Position numbers and translations under genes: made by a program
Notes under the pieces: generated by a model
Database searches by the model: none
Seen by the model: the letters and a program-made list of their open reading frames with translations, nothing else
Told to the model about the DNA's origin: nothing
Assembly: GCA_046593875.1 (NCBI GenBank)
Contig: JBKJQQ010000249.1
Span: 1 to 12,749 of the forward strand
Reading direction: 5' to 3'
Source: SCTD01 sp046593875
GTDB lineage: Bacteria; Actinomycetota; Actinomycetes; Mycobacteriales; SCTD01
Length of the DNA: 12,749 nt
In this document: piece after piece, positions 6,668 to 12,749 of the stretch
Position numbering within the stretch: the stretch's first letter is position 1
How the letters are laid out: each line of letters starts with the position of its first letter

Positions 6668-7771
6668 CTAGATCGGCCGCATCCAGCCGTGCGGGTCGGC
6701 GGCCCGGCCGTACTGCAGGTCGAGCAGCGCTGTGCGCAGCCGCAGCGTGACCTCGCCGGAGTCGCCGTCGCCCATCGACCACTCGCCCGCGGTGCTCTTG
6801 GCGTGGCCGACGGGCGCGATGACGGCGGCGGTGCCGCAGGCGAAGACCTCGGAGATCGAGCCGTCCTCGGCGCCCTTGCGCCACTCGTCGACCGAGATGC
6901 GGCCCTCCTCGACGGTGAGGCCGAGCTCGGGGGCGAGCTGGAGCAGCGAGTCGCGCACGACGCCGGGCAGCAGGGTGCCGGTGAGCGCCGGCGTCATCAG
7001 GCGCGTCCCGCCGTCGGAGACGAAGAACAGGTTCATCCCGCCCATCTCCTCGACCCAGCGGCGCTCCACCGCGTCGAGCCAGACGACCTGGTCGCAGCCC
7101 TTCTCGGCGGCCTGGCGCTGCGCGAGCAGGCTGCCCGCGTAGTTGCCGGCGCACTTGGCCTCGCCGGTGCCACCGACGGCCGCGCGCACGTACTCGTCCG
7201 ACAGCCAGACCGTCACCGGCTTGACCTCGCCGGAGAAGAAGGGCGTGACGGGGAAGGCGATCAGCAGGAAGAGGTACTCGTGCGCCGGACGCATGCCGAC
7301 CTGCGCCTCGGTCGCGATCATGAAGGGGCGCAGGTAGAGGCTCTGGCCGTCGGCGGTCGGGACCCACGCCCGATCGGCGTCGACCAGGGTGTCCACCGCC
7401 TCGAGGAAGAGCTCGGGGGGCAGCTCCGGCATGGCCAAGCGCGCCGCGGACCGGTTGAAGCGGTGGGCGTTCTCCTCCGGGCGGAAGACGGCGACGCCGC
7501 CGTCGGGCTGCCGGTAGGCCTTGAGCCCCTCGAAGATGGCCTGCCCGTAGTGCAGAACCATCGCCGACGGGTCGAGCTGGATCGGCTCGTAGGCCGTGAG
7601 CTTCGCGTCGTGCCAGCCGTTCTCAGCGGTCCAGCGGATCGCGACCATGTGGTCGGTGTGCACCCGGCCGAAGCCCGGGTCGGCCATGAGCGCCTCGCGC
7701 TCGGCGTCGCTGCGTGTGGTCGAGCTCGGCACCTTCTCGATGCCCACCGTCGTGCTGGCTGCCGTGCTCAT
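6668..7771 (-). CDS. ilvE: Branched-chain amino acid aminotransferase
   Basis: A 367-residue PLP enzyme of fold type IV, usual length for actinobacterial IlvE. It interconverts branched-chain 2-oxo acids and Leu, Ile and Val with glutamate or 2-oxoglutarate, as the last step of their synthesis in the cytoplasm. Recognisable segments are MVLHYGQAIFEGLKAY (71-86), LYLRPFMIATEAQVG (145-159), the PLP-lysine segment GTGEAKCAGNYAGSLL (Lys206), and ACGTAAVIAPVG (311-322). The ATG at 7771 has a strong ribosome binding site, AGGAGGAG, six bases upstream. It follows leuB by 69 bp and could be in the same transcript, although the gap is long enough to hold its own promoter or a leader hairpin. Confidence 0.97.
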   Translation of the reverse strand: MSTAASTTVGIEKVPSSTTRSDAEREALMADPGFGRVHTDHMVAIRWTAENGWHDAKLTAYEPIQLDPSAMVLHYGQAIFEGLKAYRQPDGGVAVFRPEENAHRFNRSAARLAMPELPPELFLEAVDTLVDADRAWVPTADGQSLYLRPFMIATEAQVGMRPAHEYLFLLIAFPVTPFFSGEVKPVTVWLSDEYVRAAVGGTGEAKCAGNYAGSLLAQRQAAEKGCDQVVWLDAVERRWVEEMGGMNLFFVSDGGTRLMTPALTGTLLPGVVRDSLLQLAPELGLTVEEGRISVDEWRKGAEDGSISEVFACGTAAVIAPVGHAKSTAGEWSMGDGDSGEVTLRLRTALLDLQYGRAADPHGWMRPI

Positions 7772-7785
7772 GTCGCTCTCCTCCT

Positions 7786-7805
7786 GACGCGAGACTGCCC
7801 GCGTC
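7786..7805 (-). promoter_or_regulatory. Inverted repeat in the leuB-ilvE gap
   Basis: GACGCG (7786-7791) and CGCGTC (7800-7805) form a perfect 6-bp inverted repeat with an eight-base loop, one base upstream of the strong ilvE ribosome binding site. It could be an mRNA hairpin that stabilises the transcript or affects ilvE initiation. There is no T-run, so termination is less likely. Confidence 0.3.
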
Positions 7806-7840
7806 GTTCCCTCTGACGGTATCCCGAGCGAGCGTGGCGC

Positions 7841-8854
7841 TCAGAGCCGAGCGAGCAGCGCGTCCCGCACCTGCGCGGTCGTGCGGGGCGCGGTGCCACG
7901 GCCGGCCAGGTCCGCGGCGACGGCCGCTTCGACCCGCTGTGCCGCTGCCGTCTCGCCGAGGTGCTCGAGGAGCAGCGCGACCGAGAGCACCGCGGCGGTC
8001 GGGTCGGCCTTGCCCTGACCCGCGATGTCGGGCGCACTGCCGTGCACGGGCTCGAACATCGACGGGTTGGTGCGCGTCGCATCGATGTTGCCGCTGGCCG
8101 CCAAGCCGATGCCGCCGGCGATCGCTGCGCCGATGTCGGTGAGGATGTCGCCGAACAGGTTGTCGGTCACGACGACGTCGAAGCGTCCCGGGTCGGTCAC
8201 GAAGTACATCGACGCCGCGTCGACGTGGGCGTAGTCGGTGGCGACGTCCGGGTGCGCGTCGGCGACCTCGTCGAAGATGCGCTTCCAGAGCCCGCCCGCG
8301 TGCACCAGGACGTTGGTCTTGTGCACCAGCGTGACGTGCCGGCGCGGTCGGGCCTGCGCGCGCGTGAAGGCCTCGCGCACGACGCGCTCGACGCCGTAGG
8401 CCGTGTTGAGGCTGACCTCGGTGGCGACCTCGTGCGGTGTGCCCTCGCGCAACCGGCCGCCGTTGCCGACGTACGGGCCCTCGGTGCCCTCGCGCACGAC
8501 CACCATGTCGACGCTCCGGTCACCGACCGGGCTGACGACGCCGGCGAACAGCCGCACCGGGCGCAGGTTCACGTGGTGGTCCAGCGCGAAGCGCAGGCGC
8601 AGCAGCAGGCCTCGCTCGAGCACGCCGGGCGGGACGCTCGGGTCGCCGATCGCGCCGAGCAGGATCGCGTCGTGGCCGCGGAGCTCGTCGAGCACGCTCT
8701 CCGGCAGGGCCTCCCCCGTACGGGAGTAGGCGCGGGCGCCGAGGTCGTAGTCGGTGCGCTCCACGCCGGGCAGGACGGCGTCGAGCACCTGCAGCCCGAC
8801 CTCGACCACCTCCGGGCCGATGCCGTCGCCCCCGATGACCGCCAGCTTCGTCAT
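7841..8854 (-). CDS. leuB: 3-isopropylmalate dehydrogenase
   Basis: A 337-residue cytoplasmic dehydrogenase that oxidises and decarboxylates 3-isopropylmalate to 2-oxoisocaproate with NAD and a divalent metal; third step of leucine synthesis. The N-terminus is MTKLAVIGGDGIGPEV. Substrate-binding Arg residues lie in LLLRLRFALDHHVNLRPV (83-100), catalytic Lys179 in VHKTNVL, metal-binding Asp residues in DNLFGDILTD (231-240), and the NAD loop in EPVHGSAPDIAGQGKADPTA (268-287). The ATG at 8854 is chosen over an in-frame codon at 8905 because the family starts with this segment and the longer form would overlap leuA. It starts 10 bp after the leuA stop, so leuA and leuB are almost certainly one operon. 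Confidence 0.97.
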   Translation of the reverse strand: MTKLAVIGGDGIGPEVVEVGLQVLDAVLPGVERTDYDLGARAYSRTGEALPESVLDELRGHDAILLGAIGDPSVPPGVLERGLLLRLRFALDHHVNLRPVRLFAGVVSPVGDRSVDMVVVREGTEGPYVGNGGRLREGTPHEVATEVSLNTAYGVERVVREAFTRAQARPRRHVTLVHKTNVLVHAGGLWKRIFDEVADAHPDVATDYAHVDAASMYFVTDPGRFDVVVTDNLFGDILTDIGAAIAGGIGLAASGNIDATRTNPSMFEPVHGSAPDIAGQGKADPTAAVLSVALLLEHLGETAAAQRVEAAVAADLAGRGTAPRTTAQVRDALLARL

Positions 8855-8864
8855 GCCGGCCAGC

Positions 8865-10607
8865 CTACGTTCCTGAGACGCCTCGTCCCACTTGTTGAGA
8901 CGCACCGGCGGTCCTGTTGACCGCGCTCACGATTGCCCGCAGTGAGCTGGTGACGATGCTCGGGTGGACCCCGCACCCCCACAGCACGCGGCCGTCGACG
9001 GCGACCTCCAGGTAGGAGGCCGCCTGCGCCTCCTCACCCGCCCCGGTCGCGTGCTCGGAGTAGTCGAGGACCCGGACGTCGAGGTCGAGCGCCGACAGCG
9101 CGTGGACGAACGCCGCGATGGGGCCATTGCCCTGGCCCGTGACGGTGCGCGTCTCGCCCTGCCACTCGACGACGGCCTCGATCCGGTCGTGCTCTCCCGT
9201 CGCCGACGTGAAGGACGTCAGCCGGAGCGGCTGCTCGTGCTGCAGGTAGGTGGCGGTGAACAGCTCCCAGATGCGACTGCCGGACACCTCGCCGCCGGCG
9301 TCGTCCGCGATCTCCTGGACGACGCGCGAGAACTCGATCTGCATGCGGCGCGGCAGGTCCAGGTGGTGCTCGTTCTTGAGGACGTACGCGACGCCGCCCT
9401 TGCCCGACTGGCTGTTCACGCGGATGACGGCCTCGTACGAGCGGCCGACGTCGAGCGGGTCGATCGGGAGGTACGGCACCCCCCAGGCGAACTCGCGCAC
9501 CGGCACGCCGGCGGCCGCGGCGTCCTTCTCGAGCGCCTCGAAGCCCTTCTTGATGGCGTCCTGGTGGGAGCCGGAGAAGGCGGTGTAGACGAGGTCGCCC
9601 GCGTAGGGGTGCCGCGGGTGGACGGGCAGCTGGTTGCAGTGCTCGACGGTGCGGCGCACCTCGTCGATGTCGCTGAAGTCGATCTGCGGGTCGATGCCCT
9701 GGCTGAACAGGTTGAGCCCGAGCGTGACCAGGCAGACGTTGCCGGTCCGCTCGCCGTTGCCGAACAGGCACCCCTCGACGCGGTCGGCGCCGGCCATCAC
9801 GCCGAGCTCAGCGGCCGCCACTGCGGTGCCGCGGTCGTTGTGCGGGTGCAGGCTCAGGATGACGCTGCTGCGGCGCTCACCGAGTGCGCGGTGGAACCAC
9901 TCGACCTGGTCGGCGTACGTGCTCGGGACCGACATCTCCACGGTGGCAGGCAGGTTCAGGACGACGGGTCGCTCGGCGGTGGGCTGCCACACGTCCATGA
10001 CGGCCTCGCAGACCTCGAGCGCGAAGTCGAGCTCGGTGCCGGTGAAGGACTCGGGGCTGTACTGCCAGCGCACGTCCGTGGCAGTCCCCTTCTCACCGGC
10101 TCCGCCGTGGCCGAGCAGCTCGTCGGCGTACTTCTGGCACCACTGCGCGCCGCGCACGGCGATGTCCTTGATGCCGTCGCGGTCCAGGCCGAACACCACG
10201 CGGCGCTGCAGCGTGGACGTCGAGTTGTAGAGGTGGATGAGCGCGCTGCCGCGGAAGCCGACGAGCGACTGCACGGTGCGCTCGATCAGCTCCTCACGGG
10301 CCTGGGTCAGCACCTGGACCGTGACGTCCGCGGGGACGAGGTCCTGCTCCACCAGCGCGCGGATGAAGTCGAAGTCGGTGGCGCTGGCAGCCGGGAAGCC
10401 GACCTCGATCTCCTTGTAGCCCATCTCGACGAGCAGCCGGAACATCCGCAGCTTGCGGTCGGCGTCCATCGGGTCGATCAGGGCCTGGTTGCCGTCGCGC
10501 AGGTCGACGCTGCACCACTGAGGTGCCGCGGTGATGGTGGCGGCGGGCCAGGTGCGGTCGGCGAGGTCGACCGCAGGGAAGGGGGTGTAGCGGGTGTGCT
10601 GCTTCAC
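8865..10607 (-). CDS. leuA: 2-isopropylmalate synthase
   Basis: A 580-residue protein of the long actinobacterial LeuA type. It condenses acetyl-CoA with 2-oxoisovalerate, the committed and leucine-inhibited step of leucine synthesis. The catalytic TIM barrel has WCSVDLRDGNQAL (R37, D38), the metal ligands HPHND (H254, H256) and FGNGERTGN (to N290). A linker follows with GRSYEAVIRVNSQSGKGGVAYV, then the C-terminal allosteric domain from about residue 470 (leucine binding in the family). The GTG at 10607 is chosen because GGAG (10615-10618) lies seven bases upstream and the protein then begins MKQHTRYTPF; a longer frame from 10646 has a proline-rich extension that would swallow this site. It is preceded by a leader with a Leu-rich peptide and followed at 10 bp by leuB. 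Confidence 0.97.
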   Translation of the reverse strand: MKQHTRYTPFPAVDLADRTWPAATITAAPQWCSVDLRDGNQALIDPMDADRKLRMFRLLVEMGYKEIEVGFPAASATDFDFIRALVEQDLVPADVTVQVLTQAREELIERTVQSLVGFRGSALIHLYNSTSTLQRRVVFGLDRDGIKDIAVRGAQWCQKYADELLGHGGAGEKGTATDVRWQYSPESFTGTELDFALEVCEAVMDVWQPTAERPVVLNLPATVEMSVPSTYADQVEWFHRALGERRSSVILSLHPHNDRGTAVAAAELGVMAGADRVEGCLFGNGERTGNVCLVTLGLNLFSQGIDPQIDFSDIDEVRRTVEHCNQLPVHPRHPYAGDLVYTAFSGSHQDAIKKGFEALEKDAAAAGVPVREFAWGVPYLPIDPLDVGRSYEAVIRVNSQSGKGGVAYVLKNEHHLDLPRRMQIEFSRVVQEIADDAGGEVSGSRIWELFTATYLQHEQPLRLTSFTSATGEHDRIEAVVEWQGETRTVTGQGNGPIAAFVHALSALDLDVRVLDYSEHATGAGEEAQAASYLEVAVDGRVLWGCGVHPSIVTSSLRAIVSAVNRTAGASQQVGRGVSGT

Positions 10608-10617
10608 GGGAGGACTC

Positions 10618-10686
10618 CGGGGCGGTGGCAGGGGTGCGGCCAGCACGAGGACCCGCGACGAGGAGCCGGCCTAGGAGAAGGCCCCG
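10618..10686 (-). promoter_or_regulatory. leuA mRNA leader with mutually exclusive pairings near the ribosome binding site
   Basis: On the minus strand, GGCCT (10679-10683) and AGGCC (10668-10672) form a hairpin with a six-base loop; the leader peptide stop codon lies in its 3' arm. Alternatively CGGGGC (10681-10686) is perfectly complementary to GCCCCG (10618-10623), which overlaps the first G of the leuA Shine-Dalgarno. The two pairings share bases and cannot coexist. A conserved pseudoknot called the LEU element was predicted upstream of actinobacterial leuA by comparative genomics (Seliverstov and colleagues); this leader may be a member, but I cannot verify the pseudoknot. Confidence 0.45.
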
Positions 10687-10724
10687 CCGCGGCCCGTAAG
10701 GAGCGAGAGGCTCGACCGGATCAC
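10671..10724 (-). CDS. leuA leader peptide (17 residues, probably leaderless)
   Basis: GTG at 10724 opens a frame encoding MIRSSLSLLTGRGGAFS and ending in TAG at 10671-10673. Three of the 17 codons are Leu (CTC, CTC, CTT at 10707-10709, 10701-10703 and 10698-10700), packed within four codons. No ribosome binding site is visible upstream, but TACGCT, a good -10 hexamer, lies exactly six bases before the GTG, so transcription could start on the G of GTG and give a leaderless message. It ends 63 bp before the leuA start. This fits a leader in which ribosome pausing at Leu codons, when charged tRNA-Leu is scarce, changes the fold of the downstream RNA and frees leuA translation. It is too short to recognise by homology; the call rests on position, codon content and promoter spacing. 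Confidence 0.65.
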   Translation of the reverse strand: MIRSSLSLLTGRGGAFS

Positions 10725-10730
10725 GAGGGC

Positions 10731-10736
10731 AGCGTA
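10731..10736 (-). promoter_or_regulatory. Candidate -10 box of the leuA leader transcript
   Basis: TACGCT on the minus strand matches TAnnnT and is followed by six bases and then the GTG of the leader peptide, so the predicted +1 is 10724. The -35 region is poor: TCCGAC, 17 bases upstream, falls in a hairpin and only weakly resembles TTGAC. An activator could compensate. Confidence 0.45.
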
Positions 10737-10746
10737 CGCGCCCGTG

Positions 10747-10764
10747 GCCGGTCGTCGGACCGGC
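10747..10764 (-). terminator. Hairpin after the amidase gene, overlapping the leuA promoter region
   Basis: GCCGGTC (10747-10753) and GACCGGC (10758-10764) are a perfect 7-bp inverted repeat around a four-base loop, 13 bases after the amidase stop codon. No T-run follows, as is common for actinobacterial terminators. It overlaps the expected -35 region of the leuA leader promoter, so it could equally be an operator. Confidence 0.45.
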
Positions 10765-10777
10765 GGCGCAGCGGACC

Positions 10778-12169
10778 TCAGCGGGCAGTGGTCGAGACGG
10801 TCGTCGACGCCGGGCTCCGGTTGCCGGCCGCGTCGTAGGCCTGCACGCGGTACCAGTAGGTGCGACCGCTGCGCAGACCGCTGTCGACCGCGGACGTGCT
10901 CGTGGTCGTCAGCACCTGGCTGAAGCTGCCCACCTTGTTGTTGCTGCTGCGCAGCACGGCGTAGCCCGTCACGCCGGTGTCGTCACGGCTCGCGCTCCAG
11001 GAGAGGCTGACCTTGCCGGTGCTCGAGCCGCTCGCGGCGGTGAGCCCCGTGGGGATCGTCGGAGCCTGCGTGTCCGCGGCGGGCGGGGGCGGCGTGCCGT
11101 TGAGGCGGGCGGCGACCTCGTCGCGGAGTCGGGGCAGCGTGGCGTAGAAGCTTCCGCCGGGGCAGTCCGTGGCCGTGTAGTCCTTGTGACCGGCGATGTT
11201 CGGCGCGGTCGTCGTGGCGCCGCTGACCGGGTTGGTGAAGGCCGCGTTGCCCTTCGGATCGAGCCCGTTCTTCTCGGCCTCCCAGGCGAGCAGGTCCACC
11301 AGGGTCGTGCGCGCTGCCGGCGCGGCGTCCTTGTCCATCAGGTTGCCGAGCAGGGCGATGCCGACCGTGCCGCTGTTCCAGCCTCCGGTGTGCGAGCCGG
11401 TGACCCCCCGCCCCTGGGCGTCGTCACCGCTCGGGGAGGCGCCTGCGTAGTCCCGTGACCAGCGGCCCTCCCAAGCCCGGCCGGACTCGTCGAGCAGGAA
11501 GTTGTAGCCGATGTCGGCCCAGCCCTGGGTGACCACGTGGTAGCGGTAGATCGCCCGGATCGTCGCGGCCGGGTCGGGGTCGGCGTTCGTCGTGTCCGTG
11601 TGGTGCACCACGAGCTTCTTGGACGCGTAGTAGGTCGGGGCCTGCTTGAGGGTCCCGTCGGCGTTGTGCCGCAGCGACTCGTCGGCGCCCCAGGCCGAAC
11701 GCGCCAGCACCGTCGGCTGCGCGACCGCCGCGGCCGAGGCGCGCTGCCGCTCCCGCGCCATGGTGCGCCGACCGTCTGCCATGCCGTCGATCCACAGCCG
11801 GGTCAGCGGTCGGTCCGAGGTGACGCGGACGACCGTCGCCCCGCCGACGACGCGGACCGCGCCGTAGGTGATGCCGTTGGCCCGCTGCTCGCCGGCCTCG
11901 TCCCGGCCGGCGTCGACCGGGCGGCTGAAGGTCCTTCCGTCCGCGCTCCAGGAGAGGCTGACGCGGGCCTCGGGGGCACCACGCCAGTACGCCGCGAGGT
12001 GGCTCGCGGGAGCACGCAGCGCGAGGTCGGCGGACACCTGGACCGGACCGCTGACGGTGGTCGTGGCGGTCCGGATGCTCACGGTGGTGGCCCACGCGCT
12101 GGGCTGCGCGACCAGCAGCCAGAGCATCGGGAGCAGGGCGACGAGGAGCGCGAGCAGGCGGCGGGGCAC
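10778..12169 (-). CDS. Secreted PGRP-type N-acetylmuramoyl-L-alanine amidase with C-terminal FN3 domain
   Basis: A 463-residue exported protein. Residues 1-27 are a signal peptide: MPRR, a Leu-rich core, then QPSAWA before the mature TTVSI. Residues about 30-130 are a beta-rich region without a recognised domain. The PGRP/Amidase_2 domain spans about 155-355: ARSAWGADES, the metal segment LVVHHTDTTN (H189-H190), Tyr222 in DIGYNFLLDESG, H328 in IAGHKDY, and C336 in TDCPGG, so the zinc ligands and catalytic Tyr all appear present. A proline-rich linker (360-370) leads to a fibronectin type III domain (about 371-460; KVSLSWSAS, GYAVLRSS, YWYRVQAYDAAGN). It should cleave the amide between muramic acid and the stem peptide, in cell wall remodelling or lysis of other cells. 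GTG 12169 is supported by the signal peptide and AGGA six bases upstream. Confidence 0.93.
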   Translation of the reverse strand: MPRRLLALLVALLPMLWLLVAQPSAWATTVSIRTATTTVSGPVQVSADLALRAPASHLAAYWRGAPEARVSLSWSADGRTFSRPVDAGRDEAGEQRANGITYGAVRVVGGATVVRVTSDRPLTRLWIDGMADGRRTMARERQRASAAAVAQPTVLARSAWGADESLRHNADGTLKQAPTYYASKKLVVHHTDTTNADPDPAATIRAIYRYHVVTQGWADIGYNFLLDESGRAWEGRWSRDYAGASPSGDDAQGRGVTGSHTGGWNSGTVGIALLGNLMDKDAAPAARTTLVDLLAWEAEKNGLDPKGNAAFTNPVSGATTTAPNIAGHKDYTATDCPGGSFYATLPRLRDEVAARLNGTPPPPAADTQAPTIPTGLTAASGSSTGKVSLSWSASRDDTGVTGYAVLRSSNNKVGSFSQVLTTTSTSAVDSGLRSGRTYWYRVQAYDAAGNRSPASTTVSTTAR

Positions 12170-12204
12170 GAGGGATCCTGTCAGCAGGCGGGGGTTGCGG
12201 CCCC

Positions 12205-12233
12205 ACTGTCCGCTTCGTCACGGCTGGGGGCAA
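12205..12233 (-). promoter_or_regulatory. Weak candidate promoter of the amidase gene
   Basis: On the minus strand, TTGCCC (12228-12233) and GACAGT (12205-12210) are separated by exactly 17 bp and lie about 35 bases before the amidase GTG. The -10 lacks the expected first T. The rest of the 182-bp gap shows no ORF or RNA gene that I can support. Confidence 0.25.
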
Positions 12234-12335
12234 TGGCCCGGCAGACCACGTCTTCTGGAGATGCGCGACCGTCGAGCGGAATCACCCGGGCAGGCCAGGC
12301 GCGCTCGCGTCGACGAGCCGGCCGCAAACGCGGTG

Positions 12336-12350
12336 CGGTCTCCTCGACCG
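12336..12350 (-). terminator. Small hairpin directly after the DUF222/HNH stop
   Basis: CGGTC (12336-12340) and GACCG (12346-12350) form a perfect 5-bp stem with a five-base loop, one base after the stop codon of the endonuclease gene. The stem is short and no T-run follows, so this is only a possible terminator. Confidence 0.3.
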
Positions 12351-12351
12351 A

Positions 12352-12749
12352 TCAGCCTGTCGACGCGTCGACCAGGTCGGGGTCGGCGTGCCAGGCGTAG
12401 GGGTCGTCGAGGTCGAGGGTCCAGCGGGTGTCGCCGGTGGTGAGGTGCGTGTTGAGCCAGTCGTCTGCGATCGCCGCCGGGGCGTCGGTGGCGCGGAGCT
12501 CGAGGCCGGCTGGGTCGTCGGGGCAGTCCGCGAGCCACCACAGCTCGACGTCCTGTTCCCAGGGGCTGAGCTCGGCGAAGGGGTCGTTGTCCCGAAGCGG
12601 GGGCAGTGGTCGGACCGCCGGCGCGGGCCGATCGTGCTGGGCGGGGCTGGTCCAGCTGCGGCCGCCGCCGGGGCTGGTCCAGGTCACGGCCGAGCCTTGG
12701 CCTCGGGTCTTGGTCCAGCCCTGCTGCTTGACCCGGTGGTGCCGTCGGC
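12352..12749 (-). CDS. C-terminal part of a DUF222/HNH endonuclease (5' end outside window)
   Basis: The frame is open from the right edge and ends at TGA 12352-12354, giving 131 visible residues. It begins RRHHRVKQQGWTK, the end of the HNH zinc and catalytic motif as seen in the 13E12-repeat family of actinobacteria, in which HH-x-x-K is followed by a Trp-Thr segment and then W-T-S/T-P-x-G-R. Here that segment is doubled: WTSPGGGRSWTSPAQ. The rest is an acidic, Trp-rich, poorly conserved tail (SPWEQDVELWWLADCPDD). The GTG at 12687 is internal. The DUF222 domain itself would lie outside the window. Such proteins are multicopy in many actinobacteria and their function is uncertain; some copies serve as prophage attachment loci. 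Confidence 0.75.
   Translation of the reverse strand, partial: RRHHRVKQQGWTKTRGQGSAVTWTSPGGGRSWTSPAQHDRPAPAVRPLPPLRDNDPFAELSPWEQDVELWWLADCPDDPAGLELRATDAPAAIADDWLNTHLTTGDTRWTLDLDDPYAWHADPDLVDASTG
12642..12682. repeat. 14-bp direct repeat in the HNH gene tail
   Basis: The 14 bases CGGGGCTGGTCCAG occur at 12642-12655 and again at 12669-12682. On the coding (minus) strand each copy encodes W-T-S-P. It looks like a small internal duplication within the gene; slippage or recombination between copies would remove 27 bp, in frame. Confidence 0.7.

Noticed and set aside
7841..8905. leuB start at 8905
   Set aside because: It would overlap the leuA end and add residues not seen before the canonical MTKLAVIGGDGIGPE start.
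8865..10646. leuA start at 10646
   Set aside because: The added residues are a Pro-rich stretch covering the GGAG that suits the GTG at 10607.
8964..10838. 624-residue open frame on the + strand opposite leuA
   Set aside because: It is antisense to leuA, which has full family motifs; long opposite-strand frames are expected at this GC content, and the translation is low-complexity with no recognisable domain.
1..12749. CRISPR arrays, insertion sequences or toxin-antitoxin pairs
   Set aside because: I found no regularly spaced repeats, transposase or integrase motifs, or small paired genes of that kind.

Overview
The window is very GC-rich (roughly 70% or more by eye), with strong G/C bias at third codon positions, frequent GTG starts and many long shadow ORFs on the opposite strand. 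With the gene content (DUF222-type HNH tail, secreted PGRP amidase, actinobacterial forms of LeuA, LeuB and IlvE, and gltX beside tRNA-Gln and tRNA-Glu) this points to a chromosomal segment of a high-GC actinobacterium. The genus cannot be fixed from the sequence.

Layout. A 5'-truncated HNH endonuclease gene with zinc-finger-like repeats lies on the + strand at the left edge. Everything else is on the - strand and is described here in its direction of transcription, from right to left. First is the 3' end of a DUF222/HNH endonuclease gene cut by the right edge. Next is a secreted N-acetylmuramoyl-L-alanine amidase with a C-terminal fibronectin type III domain. Then comes the leucine block: a leuA leader with a probably leaderless 17-residue peptide rich in Leu codons, then leuA, leuB 10 bp later, and ilvE. 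After that comes a run of closely packed genes: a two-CBS-domain protein, a Fes-like two-domain esterase, a second smaller esterase, an ATP-grasp ligase-like protein, a fumarylacetoacetate hydrolase (FAH) family protein, and gltX. The run ends with tRNA-Gln(CUG) and tRNA-Glu(CUC).

How the parts work together. LeuA catalyses the first committed step of leucine synthesis, LeuB the oxidative decarboxylation, and IlvE the final transamination. The leader upstream of leuA suggests that leucyl-tRNA supply is sensed during translation of the leader peptide. GltX sits next to the two tRNAs it would charge if, as in most actinobacteria, it is non-discriminating and Gln-tRNA is made by GatCAB; no GlnRS or GatCAB is visible here.

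The least understood part is the esterase-esterase-ATP-grasp cassette (3138-6181), whose genes overlap by 11 bp or are 13 bp apart. It looks like a small ligation and hydrolysis pathway of unknown substrate, inserted between housekeeping genes. It is the best candidate for an undescribed system, although it is a prediction from family and context only.
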